From Streptomyces olivochromogenes (GTDB lineage: Bacteria > Actinomycetota > Actinomycetes > Streptomycetales > Streptomycetaceae): a DNA stretch of 64,000 nucleotides. Location of the stretch: positions 140,001 through 204,000 of the forward strand of contig NZ_JADDRL010000003.1 of the NCBI RefSeq assembly GCF_021538895.1, given 5' to 3'. This document shows positions 1 through 10,000 of the stretch, piece by piece. A program made the position numbers and the translations under genes. Numbering within the stretch: position 1 is the first letter of the stretch; each line of letters begins with the position of its first letter. The notes beneath the pieces are model-generated. The model did not search any database, was not told the DNA's origin, and saw only the letters and a list, made by a program, of their open reading frames with translations.

Positions 1-716
1 ATCTCCAGACCCTGCCCCTCCCGGCCGAGCAGGGCGGAGTCCGGTACGAAGACGCGGTCCAGCCGGAAGCCGCTCATGTCGAGACCGCGCAGGCCGTGCA
101 TCCGCTCGCGCGGCAGCTCGTCCACGCTGCCGGCGGGCGTACGGCGCTTGTCGAGGACGAACACCGAGTAGCCGCCGGGCCCGCCCCGGGGGTCGGTGCG
201 GGCGTGCACACTGAGCCCGTCGGCGACCCGGCCGTTGCCGATCAGCCACTTCTCGCCGGTGAGCAGATAGCCGCCCTCGGTCTTCTCGGCGGTCAGCTCA
301 TTGGCGGTCAGATCGCTGCCGTGGCCGCGCTCCGACAGGCCCCAGGCGTAGCGCGTGCCGTGCTGGATGGCGTCGACCAGCGTGCGCTTCTGCTCGTCGG
401 TGCCGGCGATCCAGGCGGGCATGAAGCTCAGGCTGGTGATGATGAACGCGGTGGCGGTCGTCGGGTCCCGGCGGGCGATCAGCCGCATCAGGTTGAAACC
501 GATCTCCACGTCGCCGGCCCGGCCGCCCTGGGCGCGCGGGAGCGAGTGGTCGAGGGCGCCCCAGCGCTGCAGCAGATTGACGAACTCGTACGGGTAGTCC
601 TCGCGTTCGTCGTACTCCAGGACGCGGGCGTAGGGCATCCGGCTGCCGGGGTCGTGCGGATCGCCGAGGTGGCTCTCCAGCCGCCGGGCGAGATCCGTGA
701 GGTCTTCCTTCGGCAC
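1..716 (-). CDS. Acyl-CoA dehydrogenase family protein (C-terminus beyond window)
   Basis: Seen: the first 238 codons of a minus-strand gene that runs off the left edge. The start is a GTG (residues VPKEDLTDLARR) eight bases after a GGGAG ribosome site. The flavin/substrate part shows GLSERGHGSDL (residues about 128-138; the family usually has a T/S-E-x-x-x-GSD signature) and the LTGEKWLIGNG strand. Family knowledge: FAD enzymes that oxidise acyl-CoA or acyl-carrier-protein to the alpha,beta-enoyl form. It lies 18 bases after the stop of a second acyl-CoA dehydrogenase and is the last visible gene of the Pfa-like operon, which suggests desaturation or tailoring of the chain made by the megasynthase. 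The catalytic base region is outside the window, so activity cannot be judged. Confidence 0.85.
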   Translation of the reverse strand, partial: MPKEDLTDLARRLESHLGDPHDPGSRMPYARVLEYDEREDYPYEFVNLLQRWGALDHSLPRAQGGRAGDVEIGFNLMRLIARRDPTTATAFIITSLSFMPAWIAGTDEQKRTLVDAIQHGTRYAWGLSERGHGSDLTANELTAEKTEGGYLLTGEKWLIGNGRVADGLSVHARTDPRGGPGGYSVFVLDKRRTPAGSVDELPRERMHGLRGLDMSGFRLDRVFVPDSALLGREGQGLE

Positions 717-734
717 GGGTGGGTCTCCCAACGG

Positions 735-2417
735 TCACAGATCGGGGGCGAGTCGGACGGGGACTGCGCTGAAGAGGCGGTTGCGGGCGTGGAGATCGGC
801 GGTGATGCCGACGGCGGGCAGCTGGGCGGCGGCCTCGCGACGGGGATCGGTGCCCTCGGCCCGGGACAGGAGGTGGGCCAGGCACGCGCCGAGCCAGGCG
901 GGGGAGAACCGCGGGAGCCCCGGGTTCGCCCACCACAGCAGGAGGCAGCAGGTCGCGGCGTGCAGCCAGGCGAAGCGCTCGGCGAGGTCGACCAGACCGG
1001 TGCCGCGGTCGGTGGCCGTCACCTCGGCGGCCAGCGCCGTCAGAGCCGTGACCAGACGGGCCACCAGCCGCGCGGTGCCGTGCTCGGCCCGGGCGGTGAG
1101 CCGGGCCAGCACCTGCGGGGCCACCACGGCGAGCGTGCAGGTCACCGGATCACGCCCCCGGGCGTTGAGGTCCAGACGTTCCGGCGCGTACGGCGGCAGC
1201 GCCGCACGCAGGTCGAACACGGTCCCCACGAGGTCCACGTCCTCCGGTGCCACCGGGGCCGACAAGGCCTGGGAGACCGAGGCCAGTTGCGCGCTGTAGG
1301 AGCGCAGGTTCGCCAGCGTGCTCGTGTCCACCACCCGGACGACCGCCGCGTCCCGTTGGAGCTTCTGGAACAGGCCGCCCCCGGGTCCCTCGGTGCGCAG
1401 CACCGACCGGGTCGCCAGGACCGAGCCGCAGCGGCGGATCACCTCCTCCGCGCTCTCGGCCACCACGTGCTTGGCCGCGCAGCCCCAGACGCTGAACACC
1501 TCCGGCGCCGCGTGGATCCCGCGCGCGGCGGCCAGGGCGGTGGCGTCGGCGGCCAGCAGCGCGGCCGAGGCCAGCGCCAACTCCCGTCGCGGATAAGGGG
1601 ATTCCAGGACCGTCGTACGGCCGACCCGGCGCCCTGCGGCGAAGTCCAGCGTCAGTCGCAGCGCCGTGTCGGCGCAGCCGAGGCTGCCCGCCATGCTCAT
1701 CACCCGGACCACCTGCTGGGCCTTCATCACCGACTCCAGGGCCTGACCCGCGTGGCCGACCAGGGCCTCGGCCGGGACCGGGAAGCGGTCGAAGCGCAGA
1801 TGGGCGAAGTCGATGCCCCGCATGCCGCTCGCGGGGACCGCGGCACCACGGTCGAGCCCAGCCCCCTCGCCGAGGTCCAGCAGCACCGCCGAGAACGCCC
1901 CCGGGCCCCGCTCACCGGTCCGCGCCACCAGGTACACCGCCTCGCAGCGCCGGCCGAGCCCCACCATCCACTTCTCACCGGTCAACTCCCAGCCGTCCCC
2001 GGCCGGTTCGAGGCGGGCGGTGTTGGCCAGCAGGTCGCTGCCGTGGTCGGCCTCCGACAGGGCGAAGCCGATCGTGCCGCCCCGGGCGAGGACGTCGGCC
2101 GCGTACTTCCGCTGCGCGGCGGAGCCGTGCAGGGCCAGGCAGGTGGCGGCGGTGATGCCGAACATGGTGCCCGGCATGATGTTCAGGTCCCGGCGGGCGG
2201 CCGTGCGCACCAGCAGCAGACCCCGGTCGAAGGACTCGAACCGGCCGCCCCAGTCCTGGGGCAGGTAGTTCAGATGGAAGCCGGACTCCCTGAGACGGGC
2301 GCACAACTCCTCGGGGAACGCGTCCTGTTCGTCCCGGGCGACCGCCGCCGCGAACCCGTACGGACTGGTCTCGTCGTACGGATCGCCGAGCAGCCGCTCG
2401 ACCTCCTCCGGGGTCAC
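735..2417 (-). CDS. Acyl-CoA dehydrogenase-like flavoprotein with long C-terminal extension
   Basis: Seen: 560 aa. The GTG start overlaps the stop of the upstream enoyl-reductase gene (GTGA at 2414-2417), so translation is probably coupled. FAD-domain signatures ALSEADHGSDL and LTGEKWMVGLG lie in the N-terminal half. About 170 residues follow the catalytic core, making it much longer than the usual 380-400 aa enzymes. Odd: where the family normally reads RDA...YEGT with the catalytic glutamate, this protein reads RDAAVVRVVDTST, so Asp appears to replace Glu. That could mean altered chemistry or a weaker base; this is inference. It pairs with the next acyl-CoA dehydrogenase downstream, and both sit at the 3' end of the Pfa-like operon. 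Confidence 0.85.
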   Translation of the reverse strand: MTPEEVERLLGDPYDETSPYGFAAAVARDEQDAFPEELCARLRESGFHLNYLPQDWGGRFESFDRGLLLVRTAARRDLNIMPGTMFGITAATCLALHGSAAQRKYAADVLARGGTIGFALSEADHGSDLLANTARLEPAGDGWELTGEKWMVGLGRRCEAVYLVARTGERGPGAFSAVLLDLGEGAGLDRGAAVPASGMRGIDFAHLRFDRFPVPAEALVGHAGQALESVMKAQQVVRVMSMAGSLGCADTALRLTLDFAAGRRVGRTTVLESPYPRRELALASAALLAADATALAAARGIHAAPEVFSVWGCAAKHVVAESAEEVIRRCGSVLATRSVLRTEGPGGGLFQKLQRDAAVVRVVDTSTLANLRSYSAQLASVSQALSAPVAPEDVDLVGTVFDLRAALPPYAPERLDLNARGRDPVTCTLAVVAPQVLARLTARAEHGTARLVARLVTALTALAAEVTATDRGTGLVDLAERFAWLHAATCCLLLWWANPGLPRFSPAWLGACLAHLLSRAEGTDPRREAAAQLPAVGITADLHARNRLFSAVPVRLAPDL

Positions 2418-4027
2418 CTCGCACCCTCCAGCGCGGGCGCCTCCAGCGGCACCGGCCGGTAGTCGGCCGCCGAGGCCGGGAACCGCACGCCCGCGACCCG
2501 CAGCTGCGCGAGCCGGGTGTGGAAGGCGGCGCCGCGCATCAGATGATGGGCGACCTCCGCGACCCGGCGGTTGCCCGGGGCCTTGAGATAGCTGGCGGTC
2601 ACCCAGTCGTTGAAGGCGCCCATCGCCGGGCCGCACCACACCTGGTAGTCCAGGACACGGGCGGGGTCGCCGACCGTGGACCAGCGCGAGGCCATGCCCA
2701 GGTACCAGCGGAACACCAGGGCCATCCGCCGCTTCGGACTGTCGGCCGCGCGGGCGAGCTGCTCGGGGTCACGGCGCCGGAAGTAGCCGACGCACTCCTG
2801 CCAGACGTCCTCCAGCGGCCGGCGCATGATCTGCGTCTCCAGCCGCGCGCGCTCGGCCGAGGGCAGCGCCTCCAGACCGTCGTACGCCTGGTAGAGCTCG
2901 TACAGCCGCCTGGCGCGCATCGGGAACAGCGTGCCCTTCTTCAACACCTGCAGTTCCACGCCCATTTCGAACATGTCCGCCGCCGGGGCCATCTCGCAGT
3001 CCGCGATCCCGGCGTCGGCGAGCAGCGCCTTGGTGGCCTTCGAGGCGCCCGACTCGACGCAGGACTGGTTGACCGAGCCGGTGACGACGTAGGCGGCGCC
3101 CAGGGCGAACGCGGCGGCCACCGAGGAGGGACAGCCCAGGCCGCCCGCGGCGCCCACCCGGATGGGGACGGGGTAGCGGTGCTCGTGCTGCACGGTGTCG
3201 CGCAGCCGCAGGATCACCGGGAGCAGCGCCGTGAGCGGCCGCCGGTCGGTGTGGCCGCCGGAGTCGCCCTCGACCGTGATGTCGTCGGCCATCGGCACGT
3301 ACTTGCCGAGCTCGGCCTGCTCGGCGGTGATCAGGCCTTGGTCGAGCAGCGCGCTGACCAGGGCGGCCGGCGCCGGGCGCATGAACCGCTCGGCGGTCTC
3401 CGGGCGGGAGACCTTGGCGATCAGCCGGTGGTCCGTGACGACCGCCCCGGACGGCTCCCTGCGCAGCCCGGTCAGCCGGTAGCGGACCACGTGCGCGCTG
3501 AGGTTCATGAACGCGGAGGCCTCCACGCACCGCACCCCGTGCCGCAGGAACAGCTCCACCGCCTCGCGCTCCAGGCGCTCCTCGCTAGGGCTGTGGATGA
3601 GGTTGACGGCGTAGGGGAGTCCGGGGATCTCCTGGGCGAACCGGGTCAGCGCCTTCCCGATCGTCTCGGGCAGCAGTCCCGCCGCCCCGTACGAGGCGAG
3701 GAAGCCCGCCCGGGCCAGCGCGACCACCAGGCCGGGGGAGGCGATGCCGCCCGCCATCGCGCCGGCCATGTAGGCCTGCCGGACGCCGTGCGCGGCACGG
3801 AACGCGGGCGAGCCGAGGCTGTGCGGGGGCAGCGGGCCGGCCGCCGCGAGCAGCGGCAGGCCCTCGCCGGCCGTGGCCCGGCCGCCGGCGGCCGCCCCGA
3901 CACCGGACGGCGTACGGACGACGAAGCAGGGACGTTCGAGGTCGTCGAGGACCTGGTGGATGCCCGAGGGGTCGGTGTGCGGGCCGACCTCTCCGGACCA
4001 CCGCAGGGGAGTGCTCTGGGTCTGCAT
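2414..4027 (-). CDS. pfaD-like: PfaD-like FMN-dependent enoyl reductase of PUFA-synthase type
   Basis: Role: the trans-acting enoyl reductase of polyunsaturated-fatty-acid synthases, which reduces selected enoyl intermediates on carrier protein. Seen: 537 aa, a TIM-barrel nitronate-monooxygenase/FabK-like core with VGAAGGLGCPSSVAAAFALG followed by GAAYVVTGSVNQ (about residues 320-350) and the PfaD-typical tail containing KKGTLFPMRARRLYELY, PLEDVWQECVGYF and RMALVFRWYLGMASRW. The ATG start (MQTQSTPLRW) follows GAGGAG at a normal distance. It lies 26 bases after the PfaC-like gene and overlaps the following dehydrogenase by four bases. Family identity is clear; its acyl substrate is not. Confidence 0.93.
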   Translation of the reverse strand: MQTQSTPLRWSGEVGPHTDPSGIHQVLDDLERPCFVVRTPSGVGAAAGGRATAGEGLPLLAAAGPLPPHSLGSPAFRAAHGVRQAYMAGAMAGGIASPGLVVALARAGFLASYGAAGLLPETIGKALTRFAQEIPGLPYAVNLIHSPSEERLEREAVELFLRHGVRCVEASAFMNLSAHVVRYRLTGLRREPSGAVVTDHRLIAKVSRPETAERFMRPAPAALVSALLDQGLITAEQAELGKYVPMADDITVEGDSGGHTDRRPLTALLPVILRLRDTVQHEHRYPVPIRVGAAGGLGCPSSVAAAFALGAAYVVTGSVNQSCVESGASKATKALLADAGIADCEMAPAADMFEMGVELQVLKKGTLFPMRARRLYELYQAYDGLEALPSAERARLETQIMRRPLEDVWQECVGYFRRRDPEQLARAADSPKRRMALVFRWYLGMASRWSTVGDPARVLDYQVWCGPAMGAFNDWVTASYLKAPGNRRVAEVAHHLMRGAAFHTRLAQLRVAGVRFPASAADYRPVPLEAPALEGAR

Positions 4028-4053
4028 GACGGGGGTCGTCTCCTCGGGCCCGG

Positions 4054-7000
4054 TCAGGCCTGGTCGCGGGTGTCGTCGGGACGGACCTCGATGGCCACGT
4101 CGGTGAGCTCGTAGATGCGCAGTCCCGGCTTCCACAGGTCGGCGTCGGCGATCACGACCAGCCGCTCGCCGTCCCGGCGGACCTCCTTGACGTGCGCGTC
4201 GAAGAACAGCTCGCCGTCGTGGCGCAGGATCTGACCCCGGTACTTCCAGCTCATGGGGACGTCCGTGGCGAGCGCGAAGCGCGGGCGCCCGATCCCCTGC
4301 GCCAGCCCCTGCTCCAGCACGTACAGGCGCAGCGCCTGGAGGATCGCCTCCACGCCGAGCGAGCCGGGCATCACCGGGTCGCGGTGGAAGTGGCAGTCGA
4401 AGTACCACTCGTCGGGGCGGATGCGGCGCCGGCCGTGCAGATAGCCCTTGCCGTGCTTGCCGCCGTCCTCGACCAGGTCGACATGGTCGACGAGGTGGAA
4501 GTGGCCGCCCGGCAAGGGCAGGCCGCCGGAGAACTGCGGCGCGTCGTCGGGGAGTTCGATGCGCCGTACGCCGGACGGCTTGGCCTGCTCGATCCAGGGC
4601 GCCACGTACGTGCCGTTGTCCAGGCCCACCTGGTTGGCGAGAGCCGCCTCGCTGAAGTACCCGAAGAGGGACTCGCCGGTGTAGAACACCTCGCCGTCGG
4701 CGGAGAGTTCGTAGCGGAAGTTCTGCAGGACGGCCCCCTGCACGGCGCTCGTCATCAGCAGCGTCGAGTGGTGGCGGATGGTCCGGCCCCGCAGGTCGAT
4801 GTCCTTGACCAGGGTGGCCGTGCCGTCGAGGTTGCGGATCGAGTACTGCGTCTCGGGCTGTTTGAGGGTGGCGCCGAGGTAGTAGCCGAGGAGGATCGCC
4901 GCCTGAAGGGACGTCTCCATGTAGACGCAGTTCGGCATGTGCGGGTGGGAGTTGTCGCCGTAGTACCAGGCGTCGGCGGGCGAGTCGTACTCCGTGACCA
5001 TCTCGGCGCCGGGCTTCAACTCGCCCCGCGTGCCGTCGAATCGCATGATCCGGTCCACGAACTGGAAGTCCCCGTTGGGGATGTACGGCGCCCGGCTCTC
5101 CTTGTAGACGTCGAACTCCGGGCCCATCGCGGTCCCGAGGTCCCCCTTGGCGGCGTGCGCCAGGTGCAGCTCGTTGATCATCGCGGGCTCGCCGTCGCGG
5201 TTGCGGCGGCCGAGGAACCCGGGGACACCGCCGAGCGGGGGCCGGTACGGCGTGCCGTCCTTCTCCCGGATCTGGATGCCGAAGTCACGCATCCGGATCA
5301 CCGGCTTGTCGCCCAGGTACACCAGGACGTCGGCGATCACCGAGGGCCGCGGGAGCAGTGTCAGCTCCATGACCTCGATCTCGTACCGGATCTCCCGGTG
5401 CTGCGGCGTGATCTGGCCGCGCACCTGCACCTCGGTCTCCAGCCCGATGATCGTCTGGAAGCGGGCGTCCGGCAGGACGAGGTGCATGCCCTGGTGCAGC
5501 AGATAGGCCTGCAGCGTCTGGACCGCGCCCTCGGCGACCATCGAGCCGGCCAGCACCGGGTCGTCGGGGAAATGGCACGCGAAGTACCAGGCGTCCGGCT
5601 CCAGCCGCTTGTACGCGGTGATCGCGCCGAGTCCGCGCGGCCCGCCGGTGCGGTCGATGCGGATCTCGTCGACCATGCGCAGCCGGGCGTCGGGCAGCCT
5701 GAGCGCCGGGTTGAGGCCCGGGTCCTGGGCGTGGTGCGGACCGAAGACCTCGCCGGGCCTGCCGTCGGCCAGCAACTCCAGTTCGCCTGCGCCGAGACGG
5801 TTCGTGTCGGTGTACGCGAGGGGCTTGAACCAGGTCTTCGTCAGCGCGGCCCGCCGCTGCCGCTCCTTCTCCGTGACGACGACGCCGAGCGGGGTGTCCA
5901 GCTCGGCCTGGCTGAAGAACCCGGCGCAGGCGTCCTTGAGTTCGAGGATCAGCTCGCCGTCGGCGTAGCAGAGGTAGCTGAAGAAGAAGAGCGTCGTGTC
6001 GCCCTGGCGGACGAAACGGTTGATGGAGATGTCGTAGCGCAGGGTCTGGCCGGCGCGCGGCAGGTCGCCGTGGAAGACCAGCTTGCTGTCGAGCAGCCGG
6101 TAGACCCGCTCACCCTTGTTGCGGAAGTCGATGCCCAGATAGCTGATGAGCAGCAGGTCGCACTGGCCGGCCTCGATGGCGACGGCCGGCGGCACACCGC
6201 CGTCCACCGCGTACCAGGCATCCTTGGGGACGTCGTACTCCGTGCGGATGAAGGACGGCTCGTACACCCCGGTCTCGGCCCGCAGCGCGGTCACCCGGGT
6301 GACGAAGTGGTACGGCGGCGCGGGCAGCCGCACCCGCTTGGCGTAGCTGTCGATCGGCTCGAACTCCGGGCCGAAGACATCGGCGAGGCGGCCCGTGGCG
6401 AAGGCGAGGAGCTGCTGTTCGTCCCAGATCACGTCCGGGGACTTCGGGGACTCCGGGGTCTTCGGGGCGGGCAGTGCGGGCAGCGCGGGCGGCGGTGCGG
6501 GGAGGGCACGTGCCTCGGCGGTGGCCTCGGCGGCAGGCGTCTCGACGGCGGCCTCGGGCGCGGCGGTGCGGTCGTCGAGCAGCGCCTCCATCCGGGTCAG
6601 CGTGTGCTCCTGGAGGATGCGCTGGGTCTCCATGACCACCGAGTGGGTGGTCATCATCTGCTGCCGTATCTCACGCACCAGACCGGCGGCCGCGCCGTCG
6701 GACGGACCGTGGCTCTCGCGGGCCCCGGCAGCCGGCGCGGAGGGCGTGGGCGCGGGCCGGCTGCCCGGCGCCGGCGGGGCCGGAGCGAGGGCGGCCGGCT
6801 CCGCCCAGGGCAGGAACGCGATCGGCTCACCGTCGAAGGTGATGACCTCGGCGTCGTCGAGGGTCGGGTCGGCGGGCATCAGGTCGGTTACCTCCAGCGA
6901 TACGGCCGCCACGGGGGCGGGCCGCACATCCTTGACGTCGACTGCGGCGGCCACGGGCGCGGGTGCCGTACGGACGGACGGCGCGGGCTCCGGCCGTGCG

Positions 7001-10000
7001 CCGGGGGACTGGTCCGGGGCGGGCAGAGCGGCGGCCCGCTCCGCGATCCGCGCCGGGATGGACGCGCCGCCGCCGACCGGCACCCGCAGCCGGGCGGGCC
7101 GGGCGGCCGGTACGGGGTCCGGGCCGAGCAGGGCGGCCAGGTCGACCGGCACCCCGTGCGCGGCGAGCCGGGCCGCCAGCTGGGCCACCGACCGCGCCGC
7201 GGGCACGCCCCGGCGGTCCACCGGCGCGGCGACGTGCGGGGCGTCGCCGAGGGTGTCGTGCACCCAGCGGGTGCAGGTCGCGCCGGGGCCCGTCTCGATG
7301 AAGTAGCGGAAGCCCCGGTCGTGGGCGGTGCGCACCAGGCGCGGGAAGTCGACGGTGCCGCGCAGGGTCCGGGCGATGCGCCGGGCCACCTCGGACCGGT
7401 CCAGGTCGCCGACCGTCCCGTAGTCGTAGGCGCTGAACAGCTCCAGACCGCCCGGTGAGCCGGTCGGATGGTCGTTGAGCTCGGCCAGACCGGCCAGCTC
7501 CCCGTCCACCACCGGGCAGTGCATCACCGAACCGACCGGCGAGCGCGCCGAGGGACAACCCAACTCCTCGATGAGCTTGCGGCATTGGGCCGGATCGCCC
7601 GCGACGACCGCCTCGGTCGGCGTGTTGACATGGGTCAGGAAGACGCGGTCGTGGCCGGCCAGCGCCCGGGTGATGCGGTCGGCGGACTCCAGCAGCACGA
7701 AGCTGCCCCACACCGCCTCGTCCGGGGTGTCCTCCGGCAGCTCCCACAGCTCCCGGACCGTCCGCCGGGGCCCGGTGAGCCGGTCGCGGAACAGCGGGGT
7801 CGCGCTGATCCGGTCGTCCCGGCGGGCCGAACGCCGCCAGCCGCCGGTGGCGAACAGCATGCTGGACTCGCCCAGGCTGTAGCCGAACGCCCCGTGCGCC
7901 GGCACGCCGAGCAGCTCGCGGACCAGGTCGGTGTACAGGATCGCGAAGGTGGTGCCGGTGGCGAGCATGAACGGGATGTCCTCGCCCAGCCGCCCCTCCA
8001 ACGCCATCAACTCCCGCCGGTCGGGCGTGACCTGGGTGCGGGGGTACAGCTGGGCGGCACGGAACATGCGGTCCGGGTCGGCCGCCTCCGCCTCGAAGCG
8101 GGTTAGCAGGGAGGGGAAGACACGGAAGAGGTCCTGGCCGAGGCCGGGGTACGAGTTGAAGGCGCCCGGGTAGACCAGGGCGACCTTCCCTTCGGGACCG
8201 ATCGGCCGCGGCGCGAAGCAGCTGCCCGCCGGCGTGGTCCACTCCTCGCCCTTGTGGAACGCGTCGGTCAGATCCCGTGCCGCCAACTCCAGCTGCTGCC
8301 TCAGTTGTTCACGGTCCCGGCCGACCAGGACGACGCGCAGGGCGGCGCCGGGCAGCCGTTCGGCGGCGGCGCGGGCCAGGCGGTAGGGGTCGCCACCGTC
8401 GGCCAGGAGTGCCAAGTGCCGGTCCACCTCGGCCAGCAGGCCCGCCAGGTCCGGCGCGCCCAGCGGCAGGAGCACCGGCGCGCAGGCCCGGCGCCAGTCG
8501 GACGGGACGGCGTCGCCGCGGGTGCGGTCGGCGGACAGCACCAGGTGGCCGTGGGCGCCGTCGGAGCCGATGACGTTCACCGCCGCGTACCGGCGCTTCG
8601 TGTCACCGCCGCGCAGCCACGGCCGGGACGCGTCCGGCACATGCAGCGCGGAGGCGGCGAACGCGTCGGCCAGCTCGGCGGCGGGCCTGCGCCAGCCGGG
8701 CGCCCCGGGCACCTGGCCGTGGTGCAGGCACAGCACGGCCCGCAGCAGCCCGGCCAGCGCCGAGGCGGCCTGCGTGTCCCCGAGCTGGGCCTTGGCGCTG
8801 CCGAGCGCGACGGCACCGCAGCCGGCCGGGTACACCCGTGCCAGCGCGGCCAGTTCGGCGCGGTCGCTCACCGGCGTACCGCCCGCGTGGGCCTCGACAT
8901 AGCCCACGTCGCCCGGACCGATCCCGGCGGCGGCCAGCGCCTGCCCGGCCGCCTCGGCCAGCACGCTCTCGTCGGCCTCGGGCAGCACGCCGTCGACCGG
9001 AGCGCAGTGCCGTACGGCGATGGAGTCCACCCGCGCGTACGCGGGCCGCGCGCCCTGGCCCGGGCGGGTCACCACGACCGCGCCCGCGCCCTCGCCGATC
9101 CGCACGCCCTGCTGCCCGTCCCCGAAGCTCAGCCCCGCCCCGGCCACCGGCCGCGCGCCGCGCAGCAGCAGGCGCTCAGGGGAGCCGGCCAGGTCGACCG
9201 CGCCGACCAGGACCGCCTCCACGGTCTCGTCGAGCAGCAGGAGTTGGGCGATCTGAAGGGCCTCGGCGCCCCCGGCGCCGTCGGAGGAGACGGTGAAGGA
9301 GGGGCCGGTCAGGTTCCACAGCGAGGAGATCCGGCCGGCCATGATGTTGCCGATGTAGCTGAGGACCTCGTTGGCGACGATCGGCTCGTGCACCGCGTCC
9401 CGGGCGATGTCCGCGAGCGCGGCGCGCTGCTCGTCGGTCGGGCGCAGCCCGGCCTCCTCGTAGGCGCGGCGCAGGAAGTCGCCCAGGCCGTGGCGGGCCA
9501 GGTGCAGATGGGCGCTGGGCTCGATCTCCATCGCCACGACGACCGCGATCCGGCGCGGTGCGGGCGCCTTCTGACCGGGCGGTACGTCCCTGTCGTAGCC
9601 GGCGTCACGCAGCGCCTCGTCGGCGACCTCGGACATGAGCGCGTGCTGGAGGTTGTAGTTGCGCAGGTCTGCCGGGGGGATGCGGTGGTCGGCCGGGTCG
9701 AGCTCGACCCGGTCGACGAAACCGCCCTCCGGAAGGTGGCCCCGGTCGAGGCCCGCGCGCTCCAGGGTCCCGCCGGCGGTGTCCTCCAGGCCGCGCCAGC
9801 GCGGGGCGGGCAGGGGCTGGAAGGCGTCCGTGCCGTCGTGCAGGGCGCGTTCGAGGGCGGTGACGGAGTCCAGGGTGCCGAAGTGGGCGCCGAGGCCCAC
9901 GACGTCGAGGGCGGACGGGACCACCGGCTCGGTGTGCTCAGCCGCTGCGTCCTGCGACGCGGTGTGCTGTGGCTGCGCCTCCTCCGGTTCGGCCCGCTGG

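Noticed and set aside
96..2462. A 788-residue plus-strand open frame antisense to the acyl-CoA dehydrogenases
   Set aside because: Its protein is low-complexity Arg/Gly/Gln-rich text from GC-biased antisense codons; the minus-strand frames carry family motifs.
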